A DNA stretch of 64,000 bases from Hydractinia symbiolongicarpus (lineage: Eukaryota; Cnidaria; Hydrozoa; Anthoathecata; Hydractiniidae), in assembly GCF_029227915.1 (NCBI RefSeq), contig NC_079888.1, positions 8,293,001 through 8,357,000 on the forward strand, written 5' to 3'. The position numbers and the translations under genes are program-made. Of the stretch, positions 23,971-34,864 are shown in pieces; positions within the stretch are counted from its first letter, which is position 1; every line of letters begins with the position of its first letter. The notes under the pieces were generated by a model. It did no database searches. It saw only the letters and a list, made by a program, of their open reading frames with translations, and was not told the DNA's origin.

Positions 23971-25086
23971 ATGAGGAAAAAAATTGCTTTTGTTATAGCG
24001 TTGGTCTTATATTTTTCTCTTTATGTAATGCTAATTCGAAGATCACCTCGAATTTTTAAAATCGCATCAAAGATTCAAATTATCACTAGCGCAAACGTAC
24101 AAATCAATGTGAGTAGTGAAAAAAATCACAAAATATTCCACGGCTATTTTCAACGGCAGATCTGCCGACAAATATACGGCAAAATAGCTATTGTTTCGAC
24201 CATGACGGCTGGTAATTACGTGAAAAATGTCGTTAATAACGCAGTACAATCAATTAAATGTTATGCCAAATTGAGAGGTTATGATTTGTATCAAATACAG
24301 GAGGAGAAAGATGGAAATTATACAGGAACAAACGGATGGACTATTCCAAAACAATGTCTGAAAGGAGAAGTAGCTTTAATGAAGAAACGACATTGCTTTA
24401 TTGCTCATTTACTTTATCATTATGACTATATTGTTCATTTGGATGCTGACACTGGTGTTGTTAATCCAAATCATTGTTTCGAAGAATACATCACGCCAGG
24501 AATTGATGTATTTCTTCTAGAAAGAGTTCACTCTGGTGAAATACAAGCTGGTCATTATATAGTAAGGAATTCAACTTATTCCCGCGACTTTTTAATGGCA
24601 TGGTTCAGACGTATGTTTGAACAAAAACGAGTCGACAATGCAGAGTTAGTTTTTGAATTTCACTCACGCGTTGTAAGCAAAGAAGATATAGCTAATTGTA
24701 AGCAGTGGTATTTTAAATATAATAGATGCATTAAGAAGGTGATGAATGGTCAAATGATATTCAAGAACTTTAAAGTATACAGAATAGCTCATGGATTCGT
24801 TCGAGACGCTTGGACAACTGGTTTTAAGTGGTCGGATAAAGACTTCCTACTACATGCAATGAAACATCAAGATGACGTTCTGTTTACAAGAAAATTATCA
24901 CCGAACGATTGTTTAAATGATAAGTGGAACCTTCCTTTGAACAAGTCTTTAATTGTTGACATGACGAGGATGAAAAACATATGGAGAAATGTTGATATGG
25001 ATATGGTCAATGATGGACTTCGTATTGAGCAAGCTGATATAGCAGATTGCTGGCCTCAATGTCCAGATAATATAACAATGTCGTGA
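23971..25086 (+). CDS. DUF273/GT34-like type II membrane glycosyltransferase (371 aa)
   Basis: A single uninterrupted ATG-started frame. Residues 5-22 form a membrane anchor after a basic N-terminus (MRKK), the arrangement of Golgi type II enzymes. From about residue 70 the protein resembles nucleotide-sugar transferases of the DUF273/GMA12-MNN10 type: IVHLDADTGVVNPNHC (155-170) holds the D158-x-D160 metal/UDP-sugar motif. GEIQAGHYIVRN (189-200) and the late DFLLHAMKH (291-299) match the conserved pattern I know from nematode DUF273 proteins. There are several N-glycosylation sites (N47, N116, N200, N324, N367). Likely role: Golgi lumen sugar transfer; donor and acceptor unknown. A poly(A) signal follows at 25120. 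The lack of introns while neighbouring genes are split suggests a retrocopy or an ancestrally intronless gene. The family call is from memory of motifs. Confidence 0.8.
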   Translation: MRKKIAFVIALVLYFSLYVMLIRRSPRIFKIASKIQIITSANVQINVSSEKNHKIFHGYFQRQICRQIYGKIAIVSTMTAGNYVKNVVNNAVQSIKCYAKLRGYDLYQIQEEKDGNYTGTNGWTIPKQCLKGEVALMKKRHCFIAHLLYHYDYIVHLDADTGVVNPNHCFEEYITPGIDVFLLERVHSGEIQAGHYIVRNSTYSRDFLMAWFRRMFEQKRVDNAELVFEFHSRVVSKEDIANCKQWYFKYNRCIKKVMNGQMIFKNFKVYRIAHGFVRDAWTTGFKWSDKDFLLHAMKHQDDVLFTRKLSPNDCLNDKWNLPLNKSLIVDMTRMKNIWRNVDMDMVNDGLRIEQADIADCWPQCPDNITMS

Positions 25087-25119
25087 ATTTAAGGCTAAAT
25101 GGTGAAACAACAAATTTGA

Positions 25120-25125
25120 AATAAA
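25120..25125 (+). terminator. polyadenylation signal AATAAA
   Basis: Canonical AATAAA 34 bases after the glycosyltransferase stop codon. Confidence 0.55.
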
Positions 25126-25129
25126 AACA

Positions 25130-25992
25130 GTCATACAAACGTAATTTACTTACTGCATGGAAAGGTTAAAATATAACTTTATACAATTATTTATTATAGT
25201 ATATTGCATGTTTTTATAAGAATTTTTAAGCAAAAGTTTAGGATTTTTCTTATTTTTTCTTCTGTACACTTGTTGACCCAAAACTCCCCATTGCATCGAC
25301 TTCATATGAAAAATATTTTCTGCTCGGAAGCTAAACTACGAATGGCGAAAAGTCGCTACGTTTTAACCCATAAAACGGTATACTTCAGAAGTTCCCACTA
25401 AAAAATTGGAAAGATAGCTAAAAGACCATCCCTCGACACGAACAAGGTTAATCTTTTCCTCTGTTAACAATGCAAAACGAACTTGTGTGATAGTGGGAGG
25501 GGGTGAGTTATGCTTCGCCCTGCCTCATGATCATTCAAAAATATTTTTTTTATATAAACAAATTTGAATGGATTTTACAAATGAATTAAATTTCTGCTGT
25601 TTTGCCTTTAGCTAGCAGCTATGCTGGCAGGCTGCTACTACGCTAGTTTTCTGAACTGATCAGAGTAGCATGAAGTGCTACTGAGCGTTAGTAAACTGTA
25701 CATTAAGTCATCGTTCTGAATTTACAAGCAAACAGTAAAACAGCGAATCATAATTTCGGTATCGTTCGAACATTTATGTCAACAAAGAAACATCGGATAC
25801 ATTGATAATATGAATAATAATCCGAAAAAACACCTTAATCGGAGCAAGCTGCATCTCAATGTTACTTGTACCCGTTTACTTCAAGAAAAGCTTAACCTGT
25901 CGTTTAAAAACTGACTATTTTTCCAAGAACTATCCTATGGCTGTATCGAAAATGCAAACACAGTAAATGATAGTGGAAATACAACTGACAAA
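25130..25992. other. no gene seen
   Basis: Non-coding; probably includes the 5' part of the LINE that follows, but no frame is recognisable before 25993. Confidence 0.35.
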
Positions 25993-27988
25993 TTGAAATC
26001 TGCCAGAATGAAACATCCGAAAAATCCAGTTATCTCGTATTTGAATATTAACTCCATACGCAATAAACTTGGTAACCTTGATACCTTACTCAATGGTTTA
26101 TCTGATATCCTTACAATTGCAGAAACGAAAATTGATTCATCTTTTCCACCAAGTCAATTTTTATTGGATGGTTACAAAGCCTCATACAGATTTGATGTCG
26201 CTGATCGAAGTGGTGGACTTTTAACATATGTGAGGGATGATATTCCGTCTAGATTACTCAGTGGTCATTCTTTCAATTGCAATCTTCAAATAATACCTCT
26301 AGAATTGAATTTAAGAAAGTGCAAATGGCTCCTTATGTAAATATACAGACCTCCTCATCAAGATTTTGTTTATTTTTTTAATAGTTTATCTGATGCACTA
26401 TGTTTTTACTCTGCGTCTTATGATCATTTATTAATTATAGGAGATTTTAATTGTACGCCTGAAACCGCAATTTTTGTAGACTTTTTGGAGAATAACGAAC
26501 TTAGCAATGTCATACACAAACCAACCTGTTTCAAGTCTTCCTCTGTTACGTGTATAGACCTCGTTTTAACAATCAGGAGGTCTAGTTTGATGTGCAGGGA
26601 TACTCTTGAAATAGGATTAAGTGATAATCATATGCTTGTGCTTACAATGTTAAGAACGACTTTTTCCAAATTACCTCCTAAAAAGATTACTTATAGATGC
26701 TACAATATCTTTAGCGATGTATCATTTCTATATGACCTTTCAAATAGTTTGATAAATATATATTGATAGTATATATTGATACAGTATATGTAACACTAGC
26801 ATTTATTGCCAGTGCTCTATTTGTCGGTAATGACGTATCTATTTGCAAATGTTTTTAACATTGTATTCAGTTTTTACTTTTTATTAGTTGATGTAGATTA
26901 GTTATTTTGACTATGCATGTAAATTAACTCTAAATAAAGAAATAATAATAATAATAATCTTGCGACAGCACTGTTGATTGATGATATCAGGATGCCAGAG
27001 AAAAAGAAAATCTTGTTAATGCTTTATATCTTGATTTAAGTAAGGCATTCGATACAATCAATCACATCGTTATATTGACAAAATTGAACATGTACGGTGT
27101 ACAAACTGTGGAGTTGGATTGGTTTACTGGCTGCTTCTTTTTTAATATAAGTCAACTTGTTCATAATCAGCACTCTTTCCACTATAATATTACGAGCGGA
27201 GCTCCTCAAGGATACATTTTAGGACCCTTGTTATTTATAATATTTTTAACGATTTCGCGGAACAGCTTTCTAAATCGGAATTAATTCAATATGCAGATGA
27301 CACTGTTGTTTATGCTAAACATAATGACCCAAAAGTAATCTAAAAAATGTTGGGAGAAGAAATTAAAAAGCTAAATTCATATTACTACGAGAATGAACTA
27401 GTGCTCAACCTGAAAAAAGTAAAACTGAAACGATGCCTTTTGGTACACGTAAACGTTTCTCTAACACTAGTTGTTCCATTCAACTGTCTATTTAGGAGCA
27501 CGTTATACTCTTGGAAACGAACTAGATCAATCATTAACGTTGAGCAACAACTTCGATTGAACTTAGTATCCAAAATTCCACCGTATCTCAACCCTTATGG
27601 TGCATGGAATATATAGGAAATGGTAATTGTTTCCATCCTGTTGTATAGCTCATTCATAACCGTACAAATGACGAAAACACAACAACACAAGCTAAAATCG
27701 TACCAGAGAAGAGCTACACAAATTACTGAAAGCAACGTATAAAGTATAGAAAGAATAAAGAAAAAAAGAGAAAAAAAAGATGAATTGAAAGATTATTTTG
27801 CCATCAACCAACATTGGAAAAGTACTCGTAATAAAGATCTTTCACTACAATTACCAAGAGTTAAATTGGAGTTTGGTAGAACGTCATTCAAATTTAAAGG
27901 AGCAAAATGTTATAACGAGCTGTCTTTGGACATTAGAAATTGCGGAACTTACAGTTTATATAAGTTATCCTTAGGAAAATATTTTTAA
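25993..27988 (+). mobile_element. degraded CR1/Jockey-type LINE (endonuclease + RT)
   Basis: Frames in order: 25993-26340 is the start of an APE endonuclease (SYLNINSIRNKLGNLDTLL, AETKIDSSFPPSQFLLDGY, RSGGLLTYVRDDIPS). 26485-26766 is the endonuclease end (TCIDLVLTI, SDNHMLVL). 27015-27284 is reverse transcriptase (LDLSKAFDTINH, SGAPQGYILGPLLFI), followed by YADDTVVYA (27292-27318). 27630-27988 is the ORF2 C-terminus (KSYQRRATQIT, FKGAKCYNELS). Multiple stops and frameshifts make it dead. A foreign 3' tail interrupts it at 26770-26960. Confidence 0.9.
26770..26960 (+). repeat. non-LTR 3' tail with (AAT)n inside the LINE
   Basis: About 190 non-coding bases end in CTCTAAATAAAGAAATAATAATAATAATAAT, the look of a LINE 3' untranslated region with poly(A) signal and simple tail. 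It lies between the endonuclease and RT parts, so it is probably a 5'-truncated second insertion or the scar of a recombination between two LINEs. Confidence 0.5.
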
Positions 27989-28084
27989 CCATTTACATTT
28001 TGTCTTTTATTCCATGAGCAGAGAGCTTTTCTAGTGCCTTTCTTTGACTTTTGAGCCTCATGTTCTTGACATCTTAACAGTGTC

Positions 28085-28890
28085 ACCGGAATTTTTAACT
28101 CCCCTAAATAATGACTCCGCAGTCATAATAAACTAGTTTATAATGACCCCCAGTTAAGAAAAACTAGTTAATAATAACTCCCCAGTAATAATAAACTAGT
28201 GAATTGTTACCCCCTAGGGTCAACATTTCCTAGGAAATATAAACTCCCCCAGTTTATTTTGACTTATATTTATTTTGGATAGAACGTTAGAAAGTCGGTT
28301 CAGTTACTAAATTTTATATGACCAAAATTTTACACGATTTTTTAGTACCCGACCAAGATCTTTCCCCGAATTTTTTGCTTTAACTAATAAGTTTGTGAGC
28401 AAACCTTTTTTGCATTTTTTGACGTGAATTTGTGATTTGAACTGAAAATAAAAAATAGAAGGTTTTAGTGATTTGAAAGATCTAGTCAGAAAGAATTTAC
28501 CAATTTTAATCGGCGGGAAGTGACAAAACTTGTTGTACAAAACACATGAATACAGAATATGAAGTACAGCAGATAAGAATTTTTTCCTCGAAATCCTAGC
28601 AAAGTTACCAATTAATAAAAATAGAAAAGAATAAAGACACTGTACTCGGAGGGTAACGATACTGTACAAGGTAAAGATAAGGTGTCTTTTATTTATAAAT
28701 CTCAAAAAACGTTAAAATTGATAGAAATAGTAGACAACGCAACAAAGGTTTTTTAGAATGAAGCTAAGGTCAAAATGAAAAAAAAATCTCTTTAAAAAAT
28801 AAAGGGAGTGTTTATTAACTGGAGGAGTCATTATTTACTAGTCTATTTTGACATTGGGAGTTATCTTTCACAGGGAGTTAGGATAATCTG
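28085..28890. repeat. foldback-type inverted repeat with ACTCCCC/ACTAGT subrepeats
   Basis: The left side (28095-28260) holds several copies of AACTCCCC, AATAATGACTCC and AAACTAGTTAATAAT. The right side (28800-28885) carries the same words inverted (GGAGGAGTCATTATTTACTAG, TTGGGAGTTATC). About 540 bases of AT-rich non-coding DNA lie between. It looks like a foldback or Polinton/MITE-like element with subterminal repeats; the 132-codon minus frame inside is unsupported. Confidence 0.5.
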
Positions 28891-29054
28891 CTACACCGGA
28901 AAGATTTTAGTAGTTTTTTTTAACTTTACATGTTTTTAATATTTAAAATAATTTTTAATTAGTACTTTTTAGACTTATTTTTATTGTATTTATGAAACAG
29001 GGCACCTGTTAATAGCAATAGTTGATTTTACTGAAACGTCTATCCTGTGTAAAC

Positions 29055-29231
29055 TCTTTATTAATAGCCGTATTTTGTCTGTGTCCGCGAGAGCCGCGCC
29101 CCGTAACGGAATCACGAAATTTTTATAATGCGGACCAACACCAAATGCGATATATTTTTGTCCACTTTGTTGCGACGGGTAAATTGAAAGGACGGCCGAA
29201 CCCGTGGATTTTTCCACGGGCTAACGACTAG
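29055..29231 (+). mobile_element. non-autonomous Helitron (~177 bp)
   Basis: The 3' end has the Helitron signature: hairpin CCCGTGGATTTTTCCACGGG, seven bases, then CTAG followed by a host T. The 5' end, CTCTTTATTAATAGCCGTATT, corresponds to the TCTCTATAATATTAGCCG start of the copies at 40.4 kb. The internal words CACGAAATTTTTATAATG and CACTTTGTTGCGACGGGTAAA are shared with those copies. No Rep/helicase is encoded, so it depends on an autonomous partner elsewhere. Confidence 0.8.
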
Positions 29232-29772
29232 TTAATAATAATAATAACAAAAATGTATTAACATCAGTCAAAACGTTGAGTTGGTTGCGTTTAGTTAGCT
29301 AACAAAAATGTAGAATAAGGAGCATCCCGAAACGTGCTCATAACTAATTTCGTTTTCATGTGCTTCTGCATTTTCACATACGTATTTCTCGGAATGAAAA
29401 TGGACATGTCTATTATGATTTTGTTTTTTGAGTATTATTTTCTTCTAAACTTACAGTTATATTTTCTTAAGAGCAGTTCTTTACAATACAATAATTTTAA
29501 CGTTAACAAGTCACAAATCATAACCACATTGACAAGGTATCTGGAAAAATTCGCAGACTGATGTAAGGATTACACAACAGAAAATATGCATGTCAGAGAT
29601 AAAGTAGCAGGAATTTTTTTATGTGAATTACGTTAGTCTAGTTGGGCGTACATTAACATTTTATTTTGCTGACATCAAATAATTGACAAAAAGCAACAAA
29701 CAAGAAACAAAACAAAAAAAGGCGATCAAATATCAAATTTTAACATTAATGTCATGCTTAAAACTCGTTGTT

Positions 29773-32230
29773 TCAGAATACTACAGCTTCGTTTCTTGTA
29801 TCATCGGGAATTACACCACGTCTACCATGTGCCGTTCTTGATTCTCTTCTTTGAAACTCTTTCATGTCAAACTTTCGAAATGATAAATCGTCATAGTAAC
29901 GGAGGTAGAGGATGAGATTTTTTAAATCTTTGATCACAACCCATTGAGTATAATCAAACGTACCTTCCTTAGGTGGTGTTCCGTCTTGGACAACGCCTAT
30001 AGAACAAAAGAGATAAAAAAAAGTCAAGATTGCAGAGGGATGTCTTAATTTTTTACATAGGCAAATTTATTCCTAGGGCTTAATCTGAAACGGATGCCCA
30101 AGCAACTTTCAATTTAAATTCAACGTTTGTTGTAGGATCCTATTAGCCGATGTAACTTAGCTTAACTCGAAGATATCCAAATTCAGTTTCTTTTATACGA
30201 AAGCTTAGACTTAAAGGTATGTGTCAAAGCCACTCCCGGACTCAATTCAACAAATAAACGTACACAAAACTAATGTGGCTACATCTTACTTTCTTATATG
30301 GTTGCTAATTTATTTTATTTCTGTTAAGGTTAGTGAGACCATTCGCGTACAGAAAAATTGAAGAAGATAGGATTTTCCAAAAATATTACGCGACCAAAAA
30401 CAATATAAGTAATTCATAAAAAAGGACGGTTAGTATTCTAACCGCAGAAAATTCGTCTGCGGCTCAGCGTAAGTTTTCTACCTTAACTATTCCGATAACC
30501 CGACTATGATCCTATAGGAACATTAACTAACGAAAAAATTCTACCTCTTGGGACATCAACACTGTGCAATAAATGACTAGCCAAAACAACGCCCTCCTCC
30601 GTTGTCTTTGGTTTGTTTGAGAAGTGTAAAAGATAAGTTGTACGGATGAACCTCGACGTAGGTGAAAAGTCACCAGGGATACCATGAATACCTCCTCCAG
30701 ATCCAACCGGAGTAAATATGACGTCGCCAACGTTAAAGGAACCTGCTGAAAACTTGGAAAGGTGGACGTAATTCTTTATATTCATCATGTGGAAATCGTA
30801 TGGTGGCGCGTTTGTGGTGACACCAACAATATTGTCATGTGCTTTCCTTCCATCCTTAGTAAATTCCAACACTAGAGCATCTCCGCTGGTGTCCGTTATG
30901 GTAAAGTGAAGTTTATAATGGTTGCTTAAAAGTGATGCGTCAAAGACTTTGGGAAACTTGTTGGTGTTGATATCGTTGCGAATATCCTTAACTGACTTGT
31001 AACTTCCTAAAATCGTATTAAGTAAAATTACGCTACCAAAATTCGCTCAATGTAGATCATCTAACAAGCTCTCATATAGCTGGATATTAAATTTAACTAT
31101 AAAAATCGAATTCCTTGCATTGCTTCGGTTAGCTAAGATTGCAAGTTGAATAGTTTTAAAGTTGGAAAATAAATTGTAATGGTAAAGTTCAGGCTGAGAA
31201 AGTTCGATTTGTTAAAACTACCAACGTTGAATTATTATAGTTAGTAGCGTATTTCCTACCTAGAAGAAAGCTAGGAAGCTGCATATTTGATACCATGTTG
31301 GAACAATCATCTCGGGTAACGTTAGCATACACTGTGTATTGTGGTAACATCAGACTACCAACGGATAAACCTGCAAACAAACATGATTTTACGTACTCTG
31401 TTGTAAGGAACATTAAGAAGGTGGTTTGATGAGTCATGGATCAACTGCGGGATGAAATATGCTTTAAAACATAGATTAATAAAAGTGTAAACAAATATTA
31501 CTAGACAAACCTACATTTTTAAAGCTCGTCCGCATACGCAGTTACGCGCTTATCTTTCCTACACAGACGCTCTTAAAATTTTCAAGGGTTTCACAGACTT
31601 TGGAGTTACATTCTAATTTTATATGGCTACATCCAATCCATGCGTTGGGTGGGTTATATAACTGTACGTTATGCCACATAACTCCGTAGATTTCTGATGC
31701 TGTTCGGCAAATTCGAAAAATCACCAAAAATTGAGGGGTATGTATGTATGAGGGGTATTGAGGGGTACGAAATAGTTGCGATAGTGGATCAACACAACAC
31801 AATGGCGACTTTCATGGTTAGTTTCTAGTTTGGGTCAAGATGCAAATACATGGGTACTAATGCACAGCATCATCTCTTTCCAAATAAACTAGTGTTGTTT
31901 GGTTTTAGGAGAATAGATATATTGGTGATCAGTCATTTTACCTTTGCTATTCATTCCATCCGGACAAATTGATTGGTTGAAAGCATTTAAACAAAGCACA
32001 TCGTACTTGTAAGTCCATTTTAAAGGAGGTGCTTGTCCACAAAAAGATGGCAAAGCACTTTTTCGTGCAGTTTCTTTGGGTATAAAAAGAACATTGGAAC
32101 GCAATTCATCGTCGAAATCCATTGTACGTCCGATAACCACACTTTCATCTTCTGTTTTCATAAAAAATTCAGTGCACGCTTTTGTAACGTGAAGCATGAA
32201 GAAACAAGAGCAAAGTAACTTCAACCCAGT
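29773..32230 (-). CDS. choloylglycine hydrolase / penicillin V acylase-like Ntn hydrolase
   Basis: Minus-strand exons 32230-31942, 31370-31260, 31006-30545 and 29996-29773 join through three phase-1 introns into 361 codons without a stop. Family: linear amide C-N hydrolases (CGH/PVA), which self-process so that a cysteine becomes the N-terminal nucleophile. Here KACTEF supplies that Cys. GRTMDF supplies the Arg and Asp at exactly the family spacing (16 and 19 residues after Cys). GMNSKGLS and TTNAPPYDF supply the two oxyanion/active-site Asn, and SPTSRFIR the late Arg. All six canonical catalytic positions are present. Residues before Cys (LLCSCFFMLHVTKA) look like a signal or propeptide. The first exon here begins at an acceptor (TTTCTCTCTTAG), so an upstream exon with the start is likely; otherwise Met 7 residues before Cys could start it. 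Substrate unknown; a secreted or vesicular amidase acting on N-acyl amides is most plausible. Confidence 0.85.
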
Positions 32231-33299
32231 CTAAGAGAGAAAATCATTTTACATGATTTAAATTGCTTTTTGATTCCCTTTTCTCTAAAATCATTAGCAG
32301 GGTACGAGAAACACCTATGCAAAATCAGCAAAGTACGATATCCGCCACTCCTTTCTCACTTTAGAGAACGCCCTAAAAGCAACCGCCCTCTAAAAGAAAG
32401 CCTTTATCTCAACAAATATAAAAAGATAGATAATATTATGTTTTTTATTTTATAGTTGTCATGCAAATTTAATTCAGATTTGCATTTAAAAGATTGAAAC
32501 GCGTATCCTACCTAAACCAGTTGATCTGATTGGACAAGCTTGATCTTTTGGTCGATATGTGACGAAACGTGAAAACGTTGGATTTAATTCAATATTTTCG
32601 TATTACGCGAATCAAAAGTTAAACAAACAAAAGAGTAATTAAAAAGAGTTATCCTTTGAACCAATCACTGAAACTAACATATACGTTACGACACGATACG
32701 ATACAATAAATTTCTAAGTAGCTATCAAGCCTTGGTGAACCTTCTTCACTACTGCTATCATATTTTGCAAAAGAGACGCCTTAAATAAACAGAGAGAAAA
32801 TTATACACGCCATACGCCTTTGCTTGGATTTTTGCTTTGTACGAGCGACAAGGTCTCCCCCAACGTGGCTTGTGATTAGCTACTGTTTTGTGTGTGCGCA
32901 TGCGTACTGATCGAGGAAAAAACCCACGGCAGTTAAACAACATCTAAACCCAAGGTTAAACGCAACCTTTCGAAGAATATTGCTGAGTGTTCTCCCCGTT
33001 GTGTTTCTTTTGCCCTTAGTACCCAGCCCTCTTGAGGAAAGGTGCTTAGTACGTTAATTTCTTGAAGATAACAGTCATTTTTTAAGAAATATTTTTTAAA
33101 GTTGACAAAAGTAGAAATATATGTTATTAATATAAAGAAATACACATCTTATTACTCATCTAGTTCTGTCTGTGAATTTTGCAAAGTGGATAAAATTTCT
33201 TTGATAAAGTCTATAAAACATCGCCTATAAATTTGTTCTGTAAATTAGCAAACTTTGACGTTAGAGCAATATTGACGTCAAAGGAAGGTATATTAAGAT
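32231..33299. other. probable 5' region of the hydrolase gene; no exon identified
   Basis: A first exon and promoter for the minus-strand hydrolase should lie here. A donor-like AG/GTAGGATAC occurs on the minus strand near 32511, but no convincing ATG-bearing signal exon precedes it. Confidence 0.3.
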
Positions 33300-33705
33300 T
33301 AGTGAAGCCATTGCATTGCACTTTCAAATTTAAGGCTAAATAACTTGGAAACAGTTGGAAATAACTGTCGTCACCTCCTGCGTGGGTAACTAGGGACTAC
33401 CTGGGACCAATTTGGGTAAGTTTTCCAAACCTGGGTCACTAAATCCGTTTCGGAATGGACGGGTTAATGACGTCATAAAAAACCTTTAAACCCTAATATC
33501 TCTGCATCCGTTTGTCACAAGTACACGATCCTATACATTTTCTTGATCAGCGTTTCAAGATCTATACGATGAAGGCAACAGGCTTACGAATTTCTGAAAA
33601 AAAAATTTGTGTTCTGACATGTCTCTGCTGACGTCATCAAAATGACGGGTTTTTTTTCTCTGTTATCCTGCCTAAGTGGATTTTTCTACGGGCCTTATCG
33701 GCTAG
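33300..33705. repeat. dispersed repeat R1 copy ending in a Helitron-like 3' terminus
   Basis: It contains CACCTCCTGCGTGGGTAACTAGGGACTACCTGGG and ACGATCCTATACATTTTCTT, the inverse of the 21.54-21.8 kb copy. The end reads GTGGATTTTTCTACGGGCCTTATCGGCTAG followed by T, a decayed version of the Helitron hairpin plus CTAG. R1 may thus be the body of a longer non-autonomous Helitron. Confidence 0.55.
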
Positions 33706-34296
33706 TAGAACAATATTAACTTACTCACAAAGGCCGAGAGAAAATAAAAAGAGACGTGGAACTTACCATAACTTTGTATAGAGTTACATCAAAAAGAAAA
33801 TGCAAGTCTTATTTCCTTGTGTAAGCAATTTTTTAAAGTTTCGTTTAAAATAAATTTGATGAAACAAGTTTAAACGCAGATAAGAATATCAACATAGATA
33901 AGCTCCTTTATTATACAAACATTAAACAAAGAATGAACAACAAAGTACAAAAGAATAAGTGCAAACACAATTGTAAACAAAATAATTTTGCGGTGAATGT
34001 CATTGAACGTAAGTAGAAGATTTGTCGGTCGTGAAGTAATCTTTCGTAGGTCTACTGGTCTATTTATGATTTTAGATTAGAACCAAGCCCTTATTTAAAC
34101 CGGTCGAAGGTTCTTCTATTTTCCTCCTTTTTCGAGTTATTTGTTAAACGATTACCGTAACGTCGCAAAGTTTTGGTTGGAACTAAACCTGTTTTTCGGC
34201 CCTGTGGTTAAGTCACGAGATTGATGAAAGTTTTTTCTATAATGATCACATTTTTGCCTTAATATGTTTCATACTTCATGGAATATTTGTATCTAC

Positions 34297-34547
34297 TTGT
34301 TGTTAGCTTATGGAGAATTCCACGGGGGTCGCCCGTCGCATAAATTTCCCGCATTGTTATTTCGTGCAGCCTGGCCGAACTTTTAGCATGAAGTAATGGA
34401 ATTTACTTTGGCAGGGATTATTACTATGACTAGTCGTTAGCCCGAGGAAAAATTCACGGATTCGTCCGTCGCAGCTAAACTACCATTTTGCGTGACAGAC
34501 AGACAGACAGACAGAGGGACAGACGTATACGGGCATTTTAATATAGA
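34297..34547 (-). mobile_element. two head-to-tail non-autonomous Helitrons
   Basis: On the minus strand, one element runs 34547 to 34430. It starts TCTATATTAAAATGCCCG after a host A and ends CCTCGGGCTAACGACTAG. The next begins immediately (TCATAGTAATAATCCC at 34429) and runs to about 34297, with a decayed terminal hairpin (CCCGTGGAATTCTCCATAAG-like). There are no bases between CTAG and TC. A (GACA)n stretch lies inside the first. Confidence 0.75.
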
Positions 34548-34559
34548 TTATAATGGCGT

Positions 34560-34860
34560 TTTGGGCTACAAAATCTCTACTTTTAAAATCGGCACACAGT
34601 ACCCATCAGCAAATTAACTCCTTTGCGGAAGAACCAAAATCAGCTGCGCGCAACTATTTCAAACAAAATACGGCTATCATTTAATAGGCTAGCCTAAACA
34701 AGCCTATTAAATCCACCGGTTCGCCCGTCGCTTAAACTTACCCGACGTAACAAAGTGGACAGTTATATGTCGCATTTTGTATTCGTGTTTTCGTAGCACG
34801 TCTTTCTAAGTCAGCGGGGTGTCCACGCAGAGACAGTGAAAACGGCTGTTGTAAAAGAGA
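34560..34860 (-). mobile_element. Helitron copy, probably abutting a second degraded copy
   Basis: The element 34860-34689 starts TCTCTTTTACAACAGCCG and ends in CTAG at 34689-34692. It contains the family words CCACTTTGTTACGTCGGGTAA and GGGCGAACCGG. Directly after CTAG comes CCTATTAAATGATAGCCGTATTTTG, a one-base-altered family 5' end, so a second copy seems to follow toward 34560. A CTAG also abuts the 5' end at 34861-34864. Confidence 0.65.
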
Positions 34861-34864
34861 CTAG

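Noticed and set aside
31542-31802. 86-codon minus frame between hydrolase exons
   Set aside because: Falls entirely within the intron that joins the GMNSKG and LSVGSL halves of a conserved motif, so it is intronic.
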